This document shows positions 30,588-37,477 of a DNA stretch of 37,477 nt, piece after piece. Below the pieces are notes generated by a model. That model saw only the letters and a list, made by a program, of their open reading frames with translations, did not search any database and was not told where the DNA came from. Source of the DNA: an uncultured Psychrobacillus sp. GTDB taxonomy: Bacteria > Bacillota > Bacilli > Bacillales_A > Planococcaceae. Position 1 is the first letter of the stretch. Each line of letters starts with the position of its first letter. The stretch is from the NCBI GenBank assembly GCA_934234185.1, contig CAKQHO010000021.1:1-37477 (forward strand), read 5' to 3'. Made by a program: the position numbers and the translations under genes.

Positions 30588-30628
30588 AAGGGGTGTCCCA
30601 TAAGTAAAAAACTTATGGGATACCCCTT
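30588..30628 (+). terminator. Terminator of the MFS gene
   Basis: AAGGGGTGTCCCATAAGT pairs with the matching arm ending in ACCCCTT, giving about 18 pairs with one G-U pair and a five-base loop; TTCCTTCTTTT follows. The stem sequence resembles a repeat-type hairpin common between Bacillales genes. Confidence 0.85.
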
Positions 30629-30677
30629 CCTTCTTTTACAGATATCCGCTATGCAGCACTGCTCCTGTGGTGGTCGC

Positions 30678-30722
30678 AAAGGGTCCGTCTCAAAAATTAC
30701 TTTTCAGACGGACCCTTTTTTG
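30678..30722 (+). terminator. Second hairpin terminator before the NA37 gene
   Basis: GGGTCCGTCT and AGACGGACCC form ten perfect pairs around a 15-base loop, with AAA/TTT extension and seven Ts. Together with the hairpin at 30588 it makes a tandem block between two genes of the same direction, so the downstream gene needs its own promoter. Confidence 0.85.
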
Positions 30723-30805
30723 ATAGAAAAAAACAAATGTTGCCTGTTTAATTTTCATCATCTTATATGGTATGGTTAATTATTAGAGTTAGAAAGGAGA
30801 ATTAC

Positions 30806-31810
30806 ATGTTAGATGTAAGCGAAAGTAAATTATCTCAATATGTTGTACATCATGTAAGCGATGGACTAGTGTTAAGTGACATAGCTTCCTCCAATCCTGA
30901 GGTAATGCTTGAGGCCGCGTTCACTCAACTAGCCTTTAACAAAATAGATACTGATCAGCAATACCAGTTTTTTCATGAAACAGAGATTGGTTTGAACGAA
31001 ATATTTACATATGTAAATGCTATATTCTTCTCGAACGATAATTTCTTGGAGCAGTCGAAGCACATAGCCACTCATCTACATAGCGTATCTCAGCATCCAA
31101 ACATTAAAAGTGGCGAACTCTTTATTGGTTTATTTGAGAATTGTTTTTGGCATAATGAGGTAACAAAGATACTGACAATCGTTAAAATCGAGGACCGAGA
31201 TATGTATCTAGATGTCACTAGTGAAGAAGACAATTTGATTATCAGTGGTGTAGATGGCATTAATGTAAAGAAAGCAAATAATACAGCAGTCATCGTGGAT
31301 ATGGGATCCGATAAAGCACCAGCTGTCTTTATTAAAACAAAAAGGAAGGAAGATGTAGTTTACTGGCAGGAGCGTTTCTTAAAGCTAAGGGTAGCCGATG
31401 AGCAGTTTCATAAAACGAACCTTGCCCTTACGGAATGTAAAAAATATATTTTAAAGGAAGAAAGCTTTACTAATACGGAAAAGCTAGGATATCTAAATAA
31501 AACCCTAGACTACTTTAGAAATGAAGAAGAGTTTGAGGTCGATAATTATGTGGAAACAGTTTTTGATAAACCAGATTCTGTTCAAAAGGACATAATTGTC
31601 AACTCGGTAAAACCTTACGAAACAATTATTTCTGAAAGTGCTATAGCAAAGGCTGAAAAAAGCTATAAACGAAAAATTAAGCTAGACGATAACATTGAAA
31701 TACAAGTAAATGTACAAAATATTGAGCAAGTAGATCAACTAATAGAGCTTGGATTTGATGAAGAAACGAATCGCAAATATTATAAAATCTATTTTCAAGA
31801 AGAAGCTTAA
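30806..31810 (+). CDS. NA37 family nucleoid-associated protein
   Basis: The 334-residue protein begins with VVHHVSDGLVLSD and has HPNIKSGELFIGLFE near residue 98, which resemble the NA37/YejK family (PF04245) of nucleoid-associated proteins. The length matches E. coli YejK (335). The family binds DNA in bulk, but its exact job is not known; members in other bacteria often lie in accessory regions. The start at 30806 has GAAAGGAGA five bases upstream; the frame extends to 30767 without a ribosome site. It is isolated by strong terminators on both sides. Confidence 0.75.
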   Translation: MLDVSESKLSQYVVHHVSDGLVLSDIASSNPEVMLEAAFTQLAFNKIDTDQQYQFFHETEIGLNEIFTYVNAIFFSNDNFLEQSKHIATHLHSVSQHPNIKSGELFIGLFENCFWHNEVTKILTIVKIEDRDMYLDVTSEEDNLIISGVDGINVKKANNTAVIVDMGSDKAPAVFIKTKRKEDVVYWQERFLKLRVADEQFHKTNLALTECKKYILKEESFTNTEKLGYLNKTLDYFRNEEEFEVDNYVETVFDKPDSVQKDIIVNSVKPYETIISESAIAKAEKSYKRKIKLDDNIEIQVNVQNIEQVDQLIELGFDEETNRKYYKIYFQEEA

Positions 31811-31846
31811 ACAAGACGACTGGGAAAATCTTTCCCCATGAAAAAC

Positions 31847-31881
31847 AGGTAGAGAACGATGACGTTCTCTACCTTTTTTTG
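31847..31881. terminator. Bidirectional terminator between the NA37 gene and the VWA operon
   Basis: AGGTAGAGAACG and CGTTCTCTACCT form a perfect 12-pair stem with a four-base loop, followed by seven Ts on the plus strand and TGTTTTT on the minus strand. Confidence 0.88.
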
Positions 31882-31882
31882 T

Positions 31883-34477
31883 TTATCTCTTTTTCTTCCC
31901 TTTAATAAGCTGCTCCATATTCGTAGAGATAGTTTGTTCTACTGGTTTTTCTACTCGTCTTCGTCTAAACGGAGAAAGTAGTAATCCAAATCCAAATCGA
32001 CGAATGGTAATATCAAGGAAAAATAGGAGCATCGCCAAGAGAATAAGGGCTTGCTGGATAGATTGCTTTTCAGAGCTTTTAAAGCTCATCTCTCTAAAAG
32101 CTTCTGTTTCAGAGGTAAGTACTTTTCCCCCTGTATTATTGGCTATTTGTTCTAATAACTGCGTATTAGGCTTCTGAACCTTATATTCTTCACTGTAAGG
32201 AATAGATATCCCAGTCTGGTAGACAGAATCCTGTTCATTGGAAATGCGGAAAAATACTAAACCAGGCTCACTATCTACTGTTACTCTCGATTTCCCTGGA
32301 GATAGTGGCTCAGAATTAACGGATAGCTCTTCCCCTCTTTCATTTACCGCAGCTATTTCGATAAAAGAGGATTTACCAGTAGGATCTGTCACTGTATAGC
32401 TTCCATCACTAGCCTTCTGTATGGTAAATGGTACCTCGCTATAGGATGGCAGTAATCGAGAAACCGCAGTGTTCCAAAAATCTCCCCAATTTTCCCACCT
32501 TGCCAGATCTCCACTCCATTCTCCCGTTGAATCAGAGGTGAATGCAATGGTTCTACCTAAACCGTACATCCATTCAGCGAGCACCGGATCATCTTTCTCG
32601 CTTTCAGCTATTACGGTTGCCGTCTGCTTTGCAGTAGTGGCAATATATGCATTCATTTGAGGCACACCTGCTGTAAAGAGACTAGTCCAGGAAGGTTCCC
32701 CATAAATAATTGGATAGAATGGATTGTCTTCGATATATGTTCTAGAAATCATGGCCGTTTCTGTAGCCATTATTGCTGGAATAGTAGATTCATCCGCTAC
32801 ATCGTAAAATGTTCCAGAACCCCATTCGGCTATACTTTGTAACAGCCCTTTATCTGCATCCTGACCTACGGCTACGGTAGAGACTGTAATATTATGTTCT
32901 CCGGCACCTTCTAAAAGTTCAGCATAATTGCTATTAGAAGCAGATTGTCCATCTGTAAGAAGAATAATATGTTTTCGTTGAAGCTTTAACGACGCCAAAT
33001 TCTCAACTGCTAACGCCAAGCTAGAGTAAATTTCTGTCCCGCCTCCAACGCCTACAGAGAGAATCGTATTCACGGCTTCCTCCTTATCCTCCAAAGTCGC
33101 CGTTTCAATAATCTCCCATGGTCGATCATCAAAAGCGATGAAGCCCAGCGTATCTCCATCTCTTAGTAGTTCAACGGAGCGAGCTGCTGCTTCCTTCGCA
33201 TATTCCATTTTTGATCCCATCATACTTCCTGATCTATCCATGACTATCACTAATCCTAGAGAAGGTAATTGTTCCTTCCCCTTTACTTCCATTTCAACAG
33301 GTAGGAGCTTTTCTATAGGTGTTTTGAAATAACCACCTAGTCCGTAGCTTTTATTTCCCCCTACCATCATAAAGCCTACACCAAAGTTTTTCACAGCCTG
33401 CTCTATGACCGTCATCTTCTCTTCTCCTACCACATGTCCAGGGACATTATCAAAGATAATTGCATCGTAGGATAAATAACTCGATAGATCAAAGGGTAAT
33501 GCGGTAGCATCAATAACATCTGTCGCGATTGCCTGTTGGTCTACTACGGAGGCAATATTAGAGCGCGCTTGCTCATGATTAACAATTAATAGCCTTGGAG
33601 AGCTTTCCACGTTCGTTACACTTGTCAGCTTATTATTTTCTAAAAGTCCATCTCCCTTTACAATGACTTGTGCGTCATATTTGAGAAGTCCTTCTCCTTT
33701 AGAGGCGTTTCGGAACGTATACGTGTTTGTTCCTTGCTCTATAGTGATTGGTTCTCGAAACAATAGCTGATCGTTTTGATAGAGTAGTAGTTCACCTTCT
33801 GTGTTTTGAGTAGCTTCAAGCGTTACATTGAGCTGCTGCTGTTCTCCCTCAAATGCAACAGGAGGAGTTTCAAAGGCAGTCACCGCAACATCCTCCGAGG
33901 CAAGTCTCTCAATTGGCACGACATCTATACTAATATTACCTCCAGCTATTTTGATAAGCTCATCATTAACAGAGCCAAGTGTTTCATTGCCATCAGAAAA
34001 CAGTACTATTCTAGTTGCTAGGTTGGAATCAACAATCCCTGTTGCTAGCTGTAGAGCACGTGCTAAATCTGTATTCCCTGGATCCTTCATAGAAGAAAAT
34101 ACAGGAAGATTTACCTTGCCGTCTGTTAAGGAAATTTCAGATTGAAAGTCTTCTGCAAAAGTATAAACACCCACGAGATGAGTATCTTTTCTTTCTGCAA
34201 GACTCTTTTCTATCCAACTTACAATTTCCTGTTCCGTTCCTTGAACAGAGGCTGATTTGTCTACTAGAAAGATAATCTGCTCTTCTTTCACGGGCAGAAG
34301 CAAATATAAATTAGTAAGACCTAATATAAGGCACATAATTGCCAAAACACGTAAGACAAAAACGGTTTTTCCTTCTTTTCGAAGTGATTTCCTTTCCTTC
34401 TGCCAAGTCCAGAAAAGGTAAAGAAATATAGGAATTAGTAATAAAAAGTATAGTGGTTGGTCAACTCGTAAATCCAC
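31883..34477 (-). CDS. Large membrane protein with two VWA domains and a GATase-like region
   Basis: The 864-residue protein has two N-terminal transmembrane segments (about residues 8-25 and 40-62), a first VWA domain with MIDAS motif DKSAS near residue 73, a beta-rich domain, a class I glutamine-amidotransferase-like region (PRLLIVNHEQARSN to about residue 390, no catalytic Cys seen), a second VWA domain with MDRSGSM near residue 412, a further beta-rich segment, and a C-terminal transmembrane helix with a basic tail. It starts with GTG at 34477, overlapping the gene before by 17 bases, with GGGAGGTG upstream. MIDAS motifs suggest metal-dependent binding of protein partners. It is the last gene of the MoxR operon. 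The biological role is unknown. Confidence 0.85.
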   Translation of the reverse strand: MDLRVDQPLYFLLLIPIFLYLFWTWQKERKSLRKEGKTVFVLRVLAIMCLILGLTNLYLLLPVKEEQIIFLVDKSASVQGTEQEIVSWIEKSLAERKDTHLVGVYTFAEDFQSEISLTDGKVNLPVFSSMKDPGNTDLARALQLATGIVDSNLATRIVLFSDGNETLGSVNDELIKIAGGNISIDVVPIERLASEDVAVTAFETPPVAFEGEQQQLNVTLEATQNTEGELLLYQNDQLLFREPITIEQGTNTYTFRNASKGEGLLKYDAQVIVKGDGLLENNKLTSVTNVESSPRLLIVNHEQARSNIASVVDQQAIATDVIDATALPFDLSSYLSYDAIIFDNVPGHVVGEEKMTVIEQAVKNFGVGFMMVGGNKSYGLGGYFKTPIEKLLPVEMEVKGKEQLPSLGLVIVMDRSGSMMGSKMEYAKEAAARSVELLRDGDTLGFIAFDDRPWEIIETATLEDKEEAVNTILSVGVGGGTEIYSSLALAVENLASLKLQRKHIILLTDGQSASNSNYAELLEGAGEHNITVSTVAVGQDADKGLLQSIAEWGSGTFYDVADESTIPAIMATETAMISRTYIEDNPFYPIIYGEPSWTSLFTAGVPQMNAYIATTAKQTATVIAESEKDDPVLAEWMYGLGRTIAFTSDSTGEWSGDLARWENWGDFWNTAVSRLLPSYSEVPFTIQKASDGSYTVTDPTGKSSFIEIAAVNERGEELSVNSEPLSPGKSRVTVDSEPGLVFFRISNEQDSVYQTGISIPYSEEYKVQKPNTQLLEQIANNTGGKVLTSETEAFREMSFKSSEKQSIQQALILLAMLLFFLDITIRRFGFGLLLSPFRRRRVEKPVEQTISTNMEQLIKGKKKR

Positions 34478-36215
34478 GTCTTCTTTGCACCTCCCACTCT
34501 ATAACAAATAAGATAAGCAGAACAATGAGTAGATAAGGGACAAATGACCGTTCCTCAAATGCTTTTTGACTTTCTGCTTGGGCCCCTCCTATAGAATAGG
34601 TAGACCCCTTTGCAATTATTTTTTCTTTCTGTGAAATAGCAACAGCAAAGCTTCTTTCTTCTCCGTTAGATCTTAGCACATATAGACCAGGTTTTTTAGG
34701 TGCTACAAACGCTCCTCCATTTAAGATGGAGTATTCATATGAATCATCCATCGTATAAATTTCCCATTCATCTGATCCACCAAGAGAAAGAGGTCTGCGC
34801 TCATTAGGAGAAAATGTTCCTAAATATGTATTTCCATTAGAAAGCTGTTCTTTTACACTCCACATAAATAATGGGAAGGATGGACTTAGTGGCCAGTCTG
34901 TCATTTGAATATCAGCTAAAACGATAATGTCCCCTCGCGGTGACAGCTGAATAAAGGGATCTTCTCCAATAGCTGCAATAGTCGTATAGCCTTCAATTGC
35001 AGGGTAGACACTATCCACATAAATATCACTCAAATCAGCAAAGGAAAAAAGTGGATGGTCACTCATGGATATTGATCCACTTGCTTTCTTAGCAGTTTCA
35101 TCATTTCTTCCAATAAACAAAGAAGGATTTTTCAGCTGATCAATGGAGCTATACTGATTGGTTACTAGTACACCTTCACTATTCATCATACTTATTTGCT
35201 CAGTAGGAACTGTGCTTACATTAATATCTAAGGATTGGAAGGCTGTACGGACTAATGAATGCATGCTGCCGTCCACATACACAGAAGACAATTGCTCAGA
35301 CATATAAATCGTTACCTCATCATCTACCTTGTACTGATCTCCACTATCTATTTTTGCTTTTAAATAAGCTGAATCTTCCATGCTTTCAAAGGAAAGTGTA
35401 GTTGCTTCGTTTGGTTCGATAGTTATCTTTTCCTTTTTTATCTCTTTTTCATGATTGGTAATAGTAAGCGTTGTAGTTTGTTCTTTACTAGACTGGTTTT
35501 CAATCTGTATCAATGCTGCAATGCCATTATTCGTCTTTGTTGCGCCAAATCGCTTTATAGATAGATTGGTTACTTCTTGTTCCAATCCTTTGATATTCCA
35601 AGCCACATTGTCATACTGCAAAGGGAGTGATTGTTTATCTAGCTGGTCTGTAAACACATAAACAGAGGTAGCTTTTTGTTGAAAGAATGATTGAGCGAAG
35701 TCCAAAGACTTTGGCATATTCTCTTCCTCGTATGTTATCTGAAGTTTTTCGATTTCCCCTTGAATCTCATGTATATTCGTACTTTGACGCACGACCACTT
35801 TTGGTTGGTTGCCTGTGGTAATCAGGGTAAATGGTTTTCCAGATAGCTGTTCACTTAGTGCCATCATTTCTTTCTTGTGCTTCTCAAGAAGACTCTCTCC
35901 ATTCACAGTCGTTTCCATTGTAGCAGAGGTATCCACTAGGAATATGACCTGCTCTCCCGCAAGTGCCTCTGTCTTCCAAAATGGTTGAAGAAGCGCAAAT
36001 ACTAGCAAGAGCATCGCCAGCATTTGTAAATAAAGCAAGGCATTTTTTTGGAGATGCTTCAAATAGGGAGATGCCTTTGTTTCCTTCATAATTTCCTCCC
36101 AGAAGAGAGTAGAGGAAACGGCCTGCTTCTTATATTTTTTTCTAAAGAAGTAATATAATAAAACCGCTAATGGAAAAATAAGTGTCCATAAAAACGGTAA
36201 TTGACTAAATCCCAA
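34461..36215 (-). CDS. BatA-like membrane VWA protein
   Basis: The 584-residue protein has the BatA-type N-terminal membrane region (segments near residues 8-24 and 58-80, joined by a basic cytoplasmic loop), then a VWA domain with DTSATM near residue 95, a beta-rich extracytoplasmic region and a C-terminal helix near 556-575. The first MIDAS motif is DxSxT/M rather than DxSxS, so metal binding may be altered. The start is a TTG at 36215 with GAGGTG seven bases upstream; the ribosome site overlaps the stop codon of the DUF58 gene. Homologues lie next to MoxR ATPases in many bacteria. Client and function are unknown. Confidence 0.82.
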   Translation of the reverse strand: MGFSQLPFLWTLIFPLAVLLYYFFRKKYKKQAVSSTLFWEEIMKETKASPYLKHLQKNALLYLQMLAMLLLVFALLQPFWKTEALAGEQVIFLVDTSATMETTVNGESLLEKHKKEMMALSEQLSGKPFTLITTGNQPKVVVRQSTNIHEIQGEIEKLQITYEEENMPKSLDFAQSFFQQKATSVYVFTDQLDKQSLPLQYDNVAWNIKGLEQEVTNLSIKRFGATKTNNGIAALIQIENQSSKEQTTTLTITNHEKEIKKEKITIEPNEATTLSFESMEDSAYLKAKIDSGDQYKVDDEVTIYMSEQLSSVYVDGSMHSLVRTAFQSLDINVSTVPTEQISMMNSEGVLVTNQYSSIDQLKNPSLFIGRNDETAKKASGSISMSDHPLFSFADLSDIYVDSVYPAIEGYTTIAAIGEDPFIQLSPRGDIIVLADIQMTDWPLSPSFPLFMWSVKEQLSNGNTYLGTFSPNERRPLSLGGSDEWEIYTMDDSYEYSILNGGAFVAPKKPGLYVLRSNGEERSFAVAISQKEKIIAKGSTYSIGGAQAESQKAFEERSFVPYLLIVLLILFVIEWEVQRRRGFTS

Positions 36216-36226
36216 ATTTGTTCACC

Positions 36227-37102
36227 TCATTGTACCCAATTTGCTCGCAACAGCTGGTGGAAAATAACATGAGAGACTCCATCATGTGCATTTACCTTTT
36301 GGAGTCTTGCCCCGTACTTTCTACATAATAGCTCTAGCCCTTTTTGATGATTTGTCATTTCTTTTTCATAGTTTTCTATTACTCTAGGAGACATGGATAT
36401 ATTTAATTGTTGAGCTGTTTCTACATCCTCTAATTGGATATCCCCAGAAAAATTAGGAGCGAGCTCTTCATTCGTAACAACCTGAAGAATCCTAATATCT
36501 CCTGCAAATTTTGGGAGCTTTTTCAATAGTTTTTCCCAGTATTCTAGCTTTTCTAGGCAGTCTGATACAATAAATAGAACGGTACTATCCTTTGGCAAGT
36601 GAGTTGGTGCAGATAGCGCAAAGTGTTGAGTAGACGATGGTTCTTCTAGGTCTGACACATACTTAGTGAAGGCCTTGCGATAAGTTGCTCCTTTTCTTCT
36701 GAAGGGATGAACCTTTTCCTCCGAAACAGCCGAAAAAGAGAGCCGATCATCTTTTTGTAATACCAATATACCTAAGGAAATGACCAATTGTTTAGCAAAG
36801 TTCCATTTCACAGCATCTCCCATGGATTTTGTACAATCTAATAAAATATGGACTCTCATCTCTTGCTCATCTAGAAACCGTTTAATGAAATATTTATCTG
36901 TCCTTGCATAGACATTCCAGTCAATTTGCCGAACATCATCCCCAGGTGTGTATTCTCGAAAATCAGAAAAGTCTAAGGAGGCACCGAAGCGTTGTGAGCG
37001 ATGGGAGCCTTTATGTTGCCCACGTAGCTTAGATTTAGTTGCAATTGATAGACGACTCAGCTTCCCAGCCCAATCTCTTGGTACTACGTATTCGTTACTC
37101 AT
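36227..37102 (-). CDS. DUF58 domain protein
   Basis: The 291-residue soluble protein contains the DUF58 hallmark SDFREYTPGDDVRQIDWNVYART, followed by a VWA-like domain with LLDCTKSM in place of a full MIDAS (DxTxS). In other bacteria DUF58 proteins are encoded with MoxR and thought to link the ATPase to membrane VWA proteins. The ATG overlaps the stop of moxR by four bases. There is no membrane segment, whereas some DUF58 proteins have two. The role is inferred from context. Confidence 0.9.
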   Translation of the reverse strand: MSNEYVVPRDWAGKLSRLSIATKSKLRGQHKGSHRSQRFGASLDFSDFREYTPGDDVRQIDWNVYARTDKYFIKRFLDEQEMRVHILLDCTKSMGDAVKWNFAKQLVISLGILVLQKDDRLSFSAVSEEKVHPFRRKGATYRKAFTKYVSDLEEPSSTQHFALSAPTHLPKDSTVLFIVSDCLEKLEYWEKLLKKLPKFAGDIRILQVVTNEELAPNFSGDIQLEDVETAQQLNISMSPRVIENYEKEMTNHQKGLELLCRKYGARLQKVNAHDGVSHVIFHQLLRANWVQ

Positions 37103-37477
37103 ACCGCTTGACCTTGTTTTATAGTTTGTAGAATAACCTCGATCATCTCGTCAGCAGTTTTCCCCTCTGCTTCCCCTTCGTAATTTAACAATAGTCGATG
37201 TCTTAGTACTGGTTTCGCAACAGTCTTAATATCTGCAATTGAAACATGATATCTACCTGCAACTAGAGCTCTAGCCTTTGCAAGCTTAATAAGACTTTGC
37301 AAGCCTCGAGGCCCACTACCATATTGTATATATTGTTTGATGTCATCAACACTTGAAGAATTAGGATGAGTAGCAGTAATAATATCAACTGCGTACTCCA
37401 GCATGTCATCTGCTATTAATACCTCTTTGACCATTTGCTGCGCTTTAATCAGCTCTTGCGCGTTCATTATTTTCTGT
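37099..37477 (-). CDS. MoxR-type AAA+ ATPase, C-terminal part (cut by window edge)
   Basis: Only the last 125 residues or so are in the window. They contain the lid domain of a MoxR ATPase: EYAVDIITATHP, the sensor-2 type segment YGSGPRGLQSLIKLAKARAL, and VSIADIKTVAKPVLRHRL. The ATG at 37467 is internal, because the frame continues without a stop to the window edge. MoxR proteins act as chaperones that insert cofactors or assemble complexes together with VWA proteins. It is the first visible gene of the operon moxR-DUF58-VWA-VWA. Confidence 0.9.
   Translation of the reverse strand, partial: QKIMNAQELIKAQQMVKEVLIADDMLEYAVDIITATHPNSSSVDDIKQYIQYGSGPRGLQSLIKLAKARALVAGRYHVSIADIKTVAKPVLRHRLLLNYEGEAEGKTADEMIEVILQTIKQGQAV

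Noticed and set aside
1..37477. CRISPR arrays, tRNA or rRNA genes, prophage modules
   Set aside because: I found no regularly spaced repeats, no cloverleaf-type sequence and no phage structural or integrase genes.

Overview
The window looks like a chromosomal segment of a low-GC, Gram-positive Bacillales bacterium, most likely of the Psychrobacillus/Lysinibacillus/Sporosarcina type (Planococcaceae). The gene order follows the Bacillus subtilis block typA-ylaF / suhB-ykzI-yktB-yktA / speA / pdhDCBA / ykyA-def / ykrA / rpoY-rnjA / ktrC. Shine-Dalgarno sites are strong, TTG and GTG starts are common, and the intergenic repeats resemble families I recall as abundant in Planococcaceae. The genus is an inference.

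Layout. 1-6250: typA (cut by the left edge), ylaF, suhB, ykzI, yktB, yktA, a nitronate monooxygenase/FabK-like flavoprotein and arginine decarboxylase speA. 6360-12180: a more accessory stretch with a membrane-tethered XRE regulator, lrgAB, a lipoprotein polysaccharide deacetylase, DUF5412 and DUF4279 proteins, and a T-box-controlled MccF/LD-carboxypeptidase. 12211-17400: the pyruvate dehydrogenase operon pdhABCD read leftwards. 17400-20600: ykyA lipoprotein, peptide deformylase, a PfkB sugar kinase and HAD phosphatase ykrA. 20628-24560: a very small cationic peptide gene, rpoY-rnjA, a 533-bp decayed insertion element with a nested GC-rich repeat, ktrC and ykuV. 24671-29130: a regulator plus potABCD polyamine transporter operon. 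29160-31880: an MFS efflux pump with a possible leader peptide, and an NA37 nucleoid-associated protein. 31883-37477: a leftward operon of MoxR ATPase (cut by the right edge), DUF58 and two large membrane VWA proteins.

Working together. speA makes agmatine for polyamine synthesis and potABCD imports polyamines, so the window has both supply routes. pdhABCD feeds acetyl-CoA. RNase J1 and RpoY form a conserved RNA metabolism/transcription pair. The MoxR-DUF58-VWA-VWA operon looks like a membrane-bound AAA+ chaperone system with an unknown client.

Most interesting points: (1) a 23-codon gene for a strongly cationic amphipathic peptide with its own promoter, SD and terminator just before rpoY-rnjA; (2) a T-box riboswitch, probably reading tRNA-Pro, in front of an MccF-like hydrolase rather than an amino-acid gene; (3) a perfect 24-bp palindrome between the SD and start codon of lrgA that would restore normal spacing if folded; (4) an IS remnant whose 47-bp terminal repeats double as outward terminators and whose 11-bp core is flipped in one arm.
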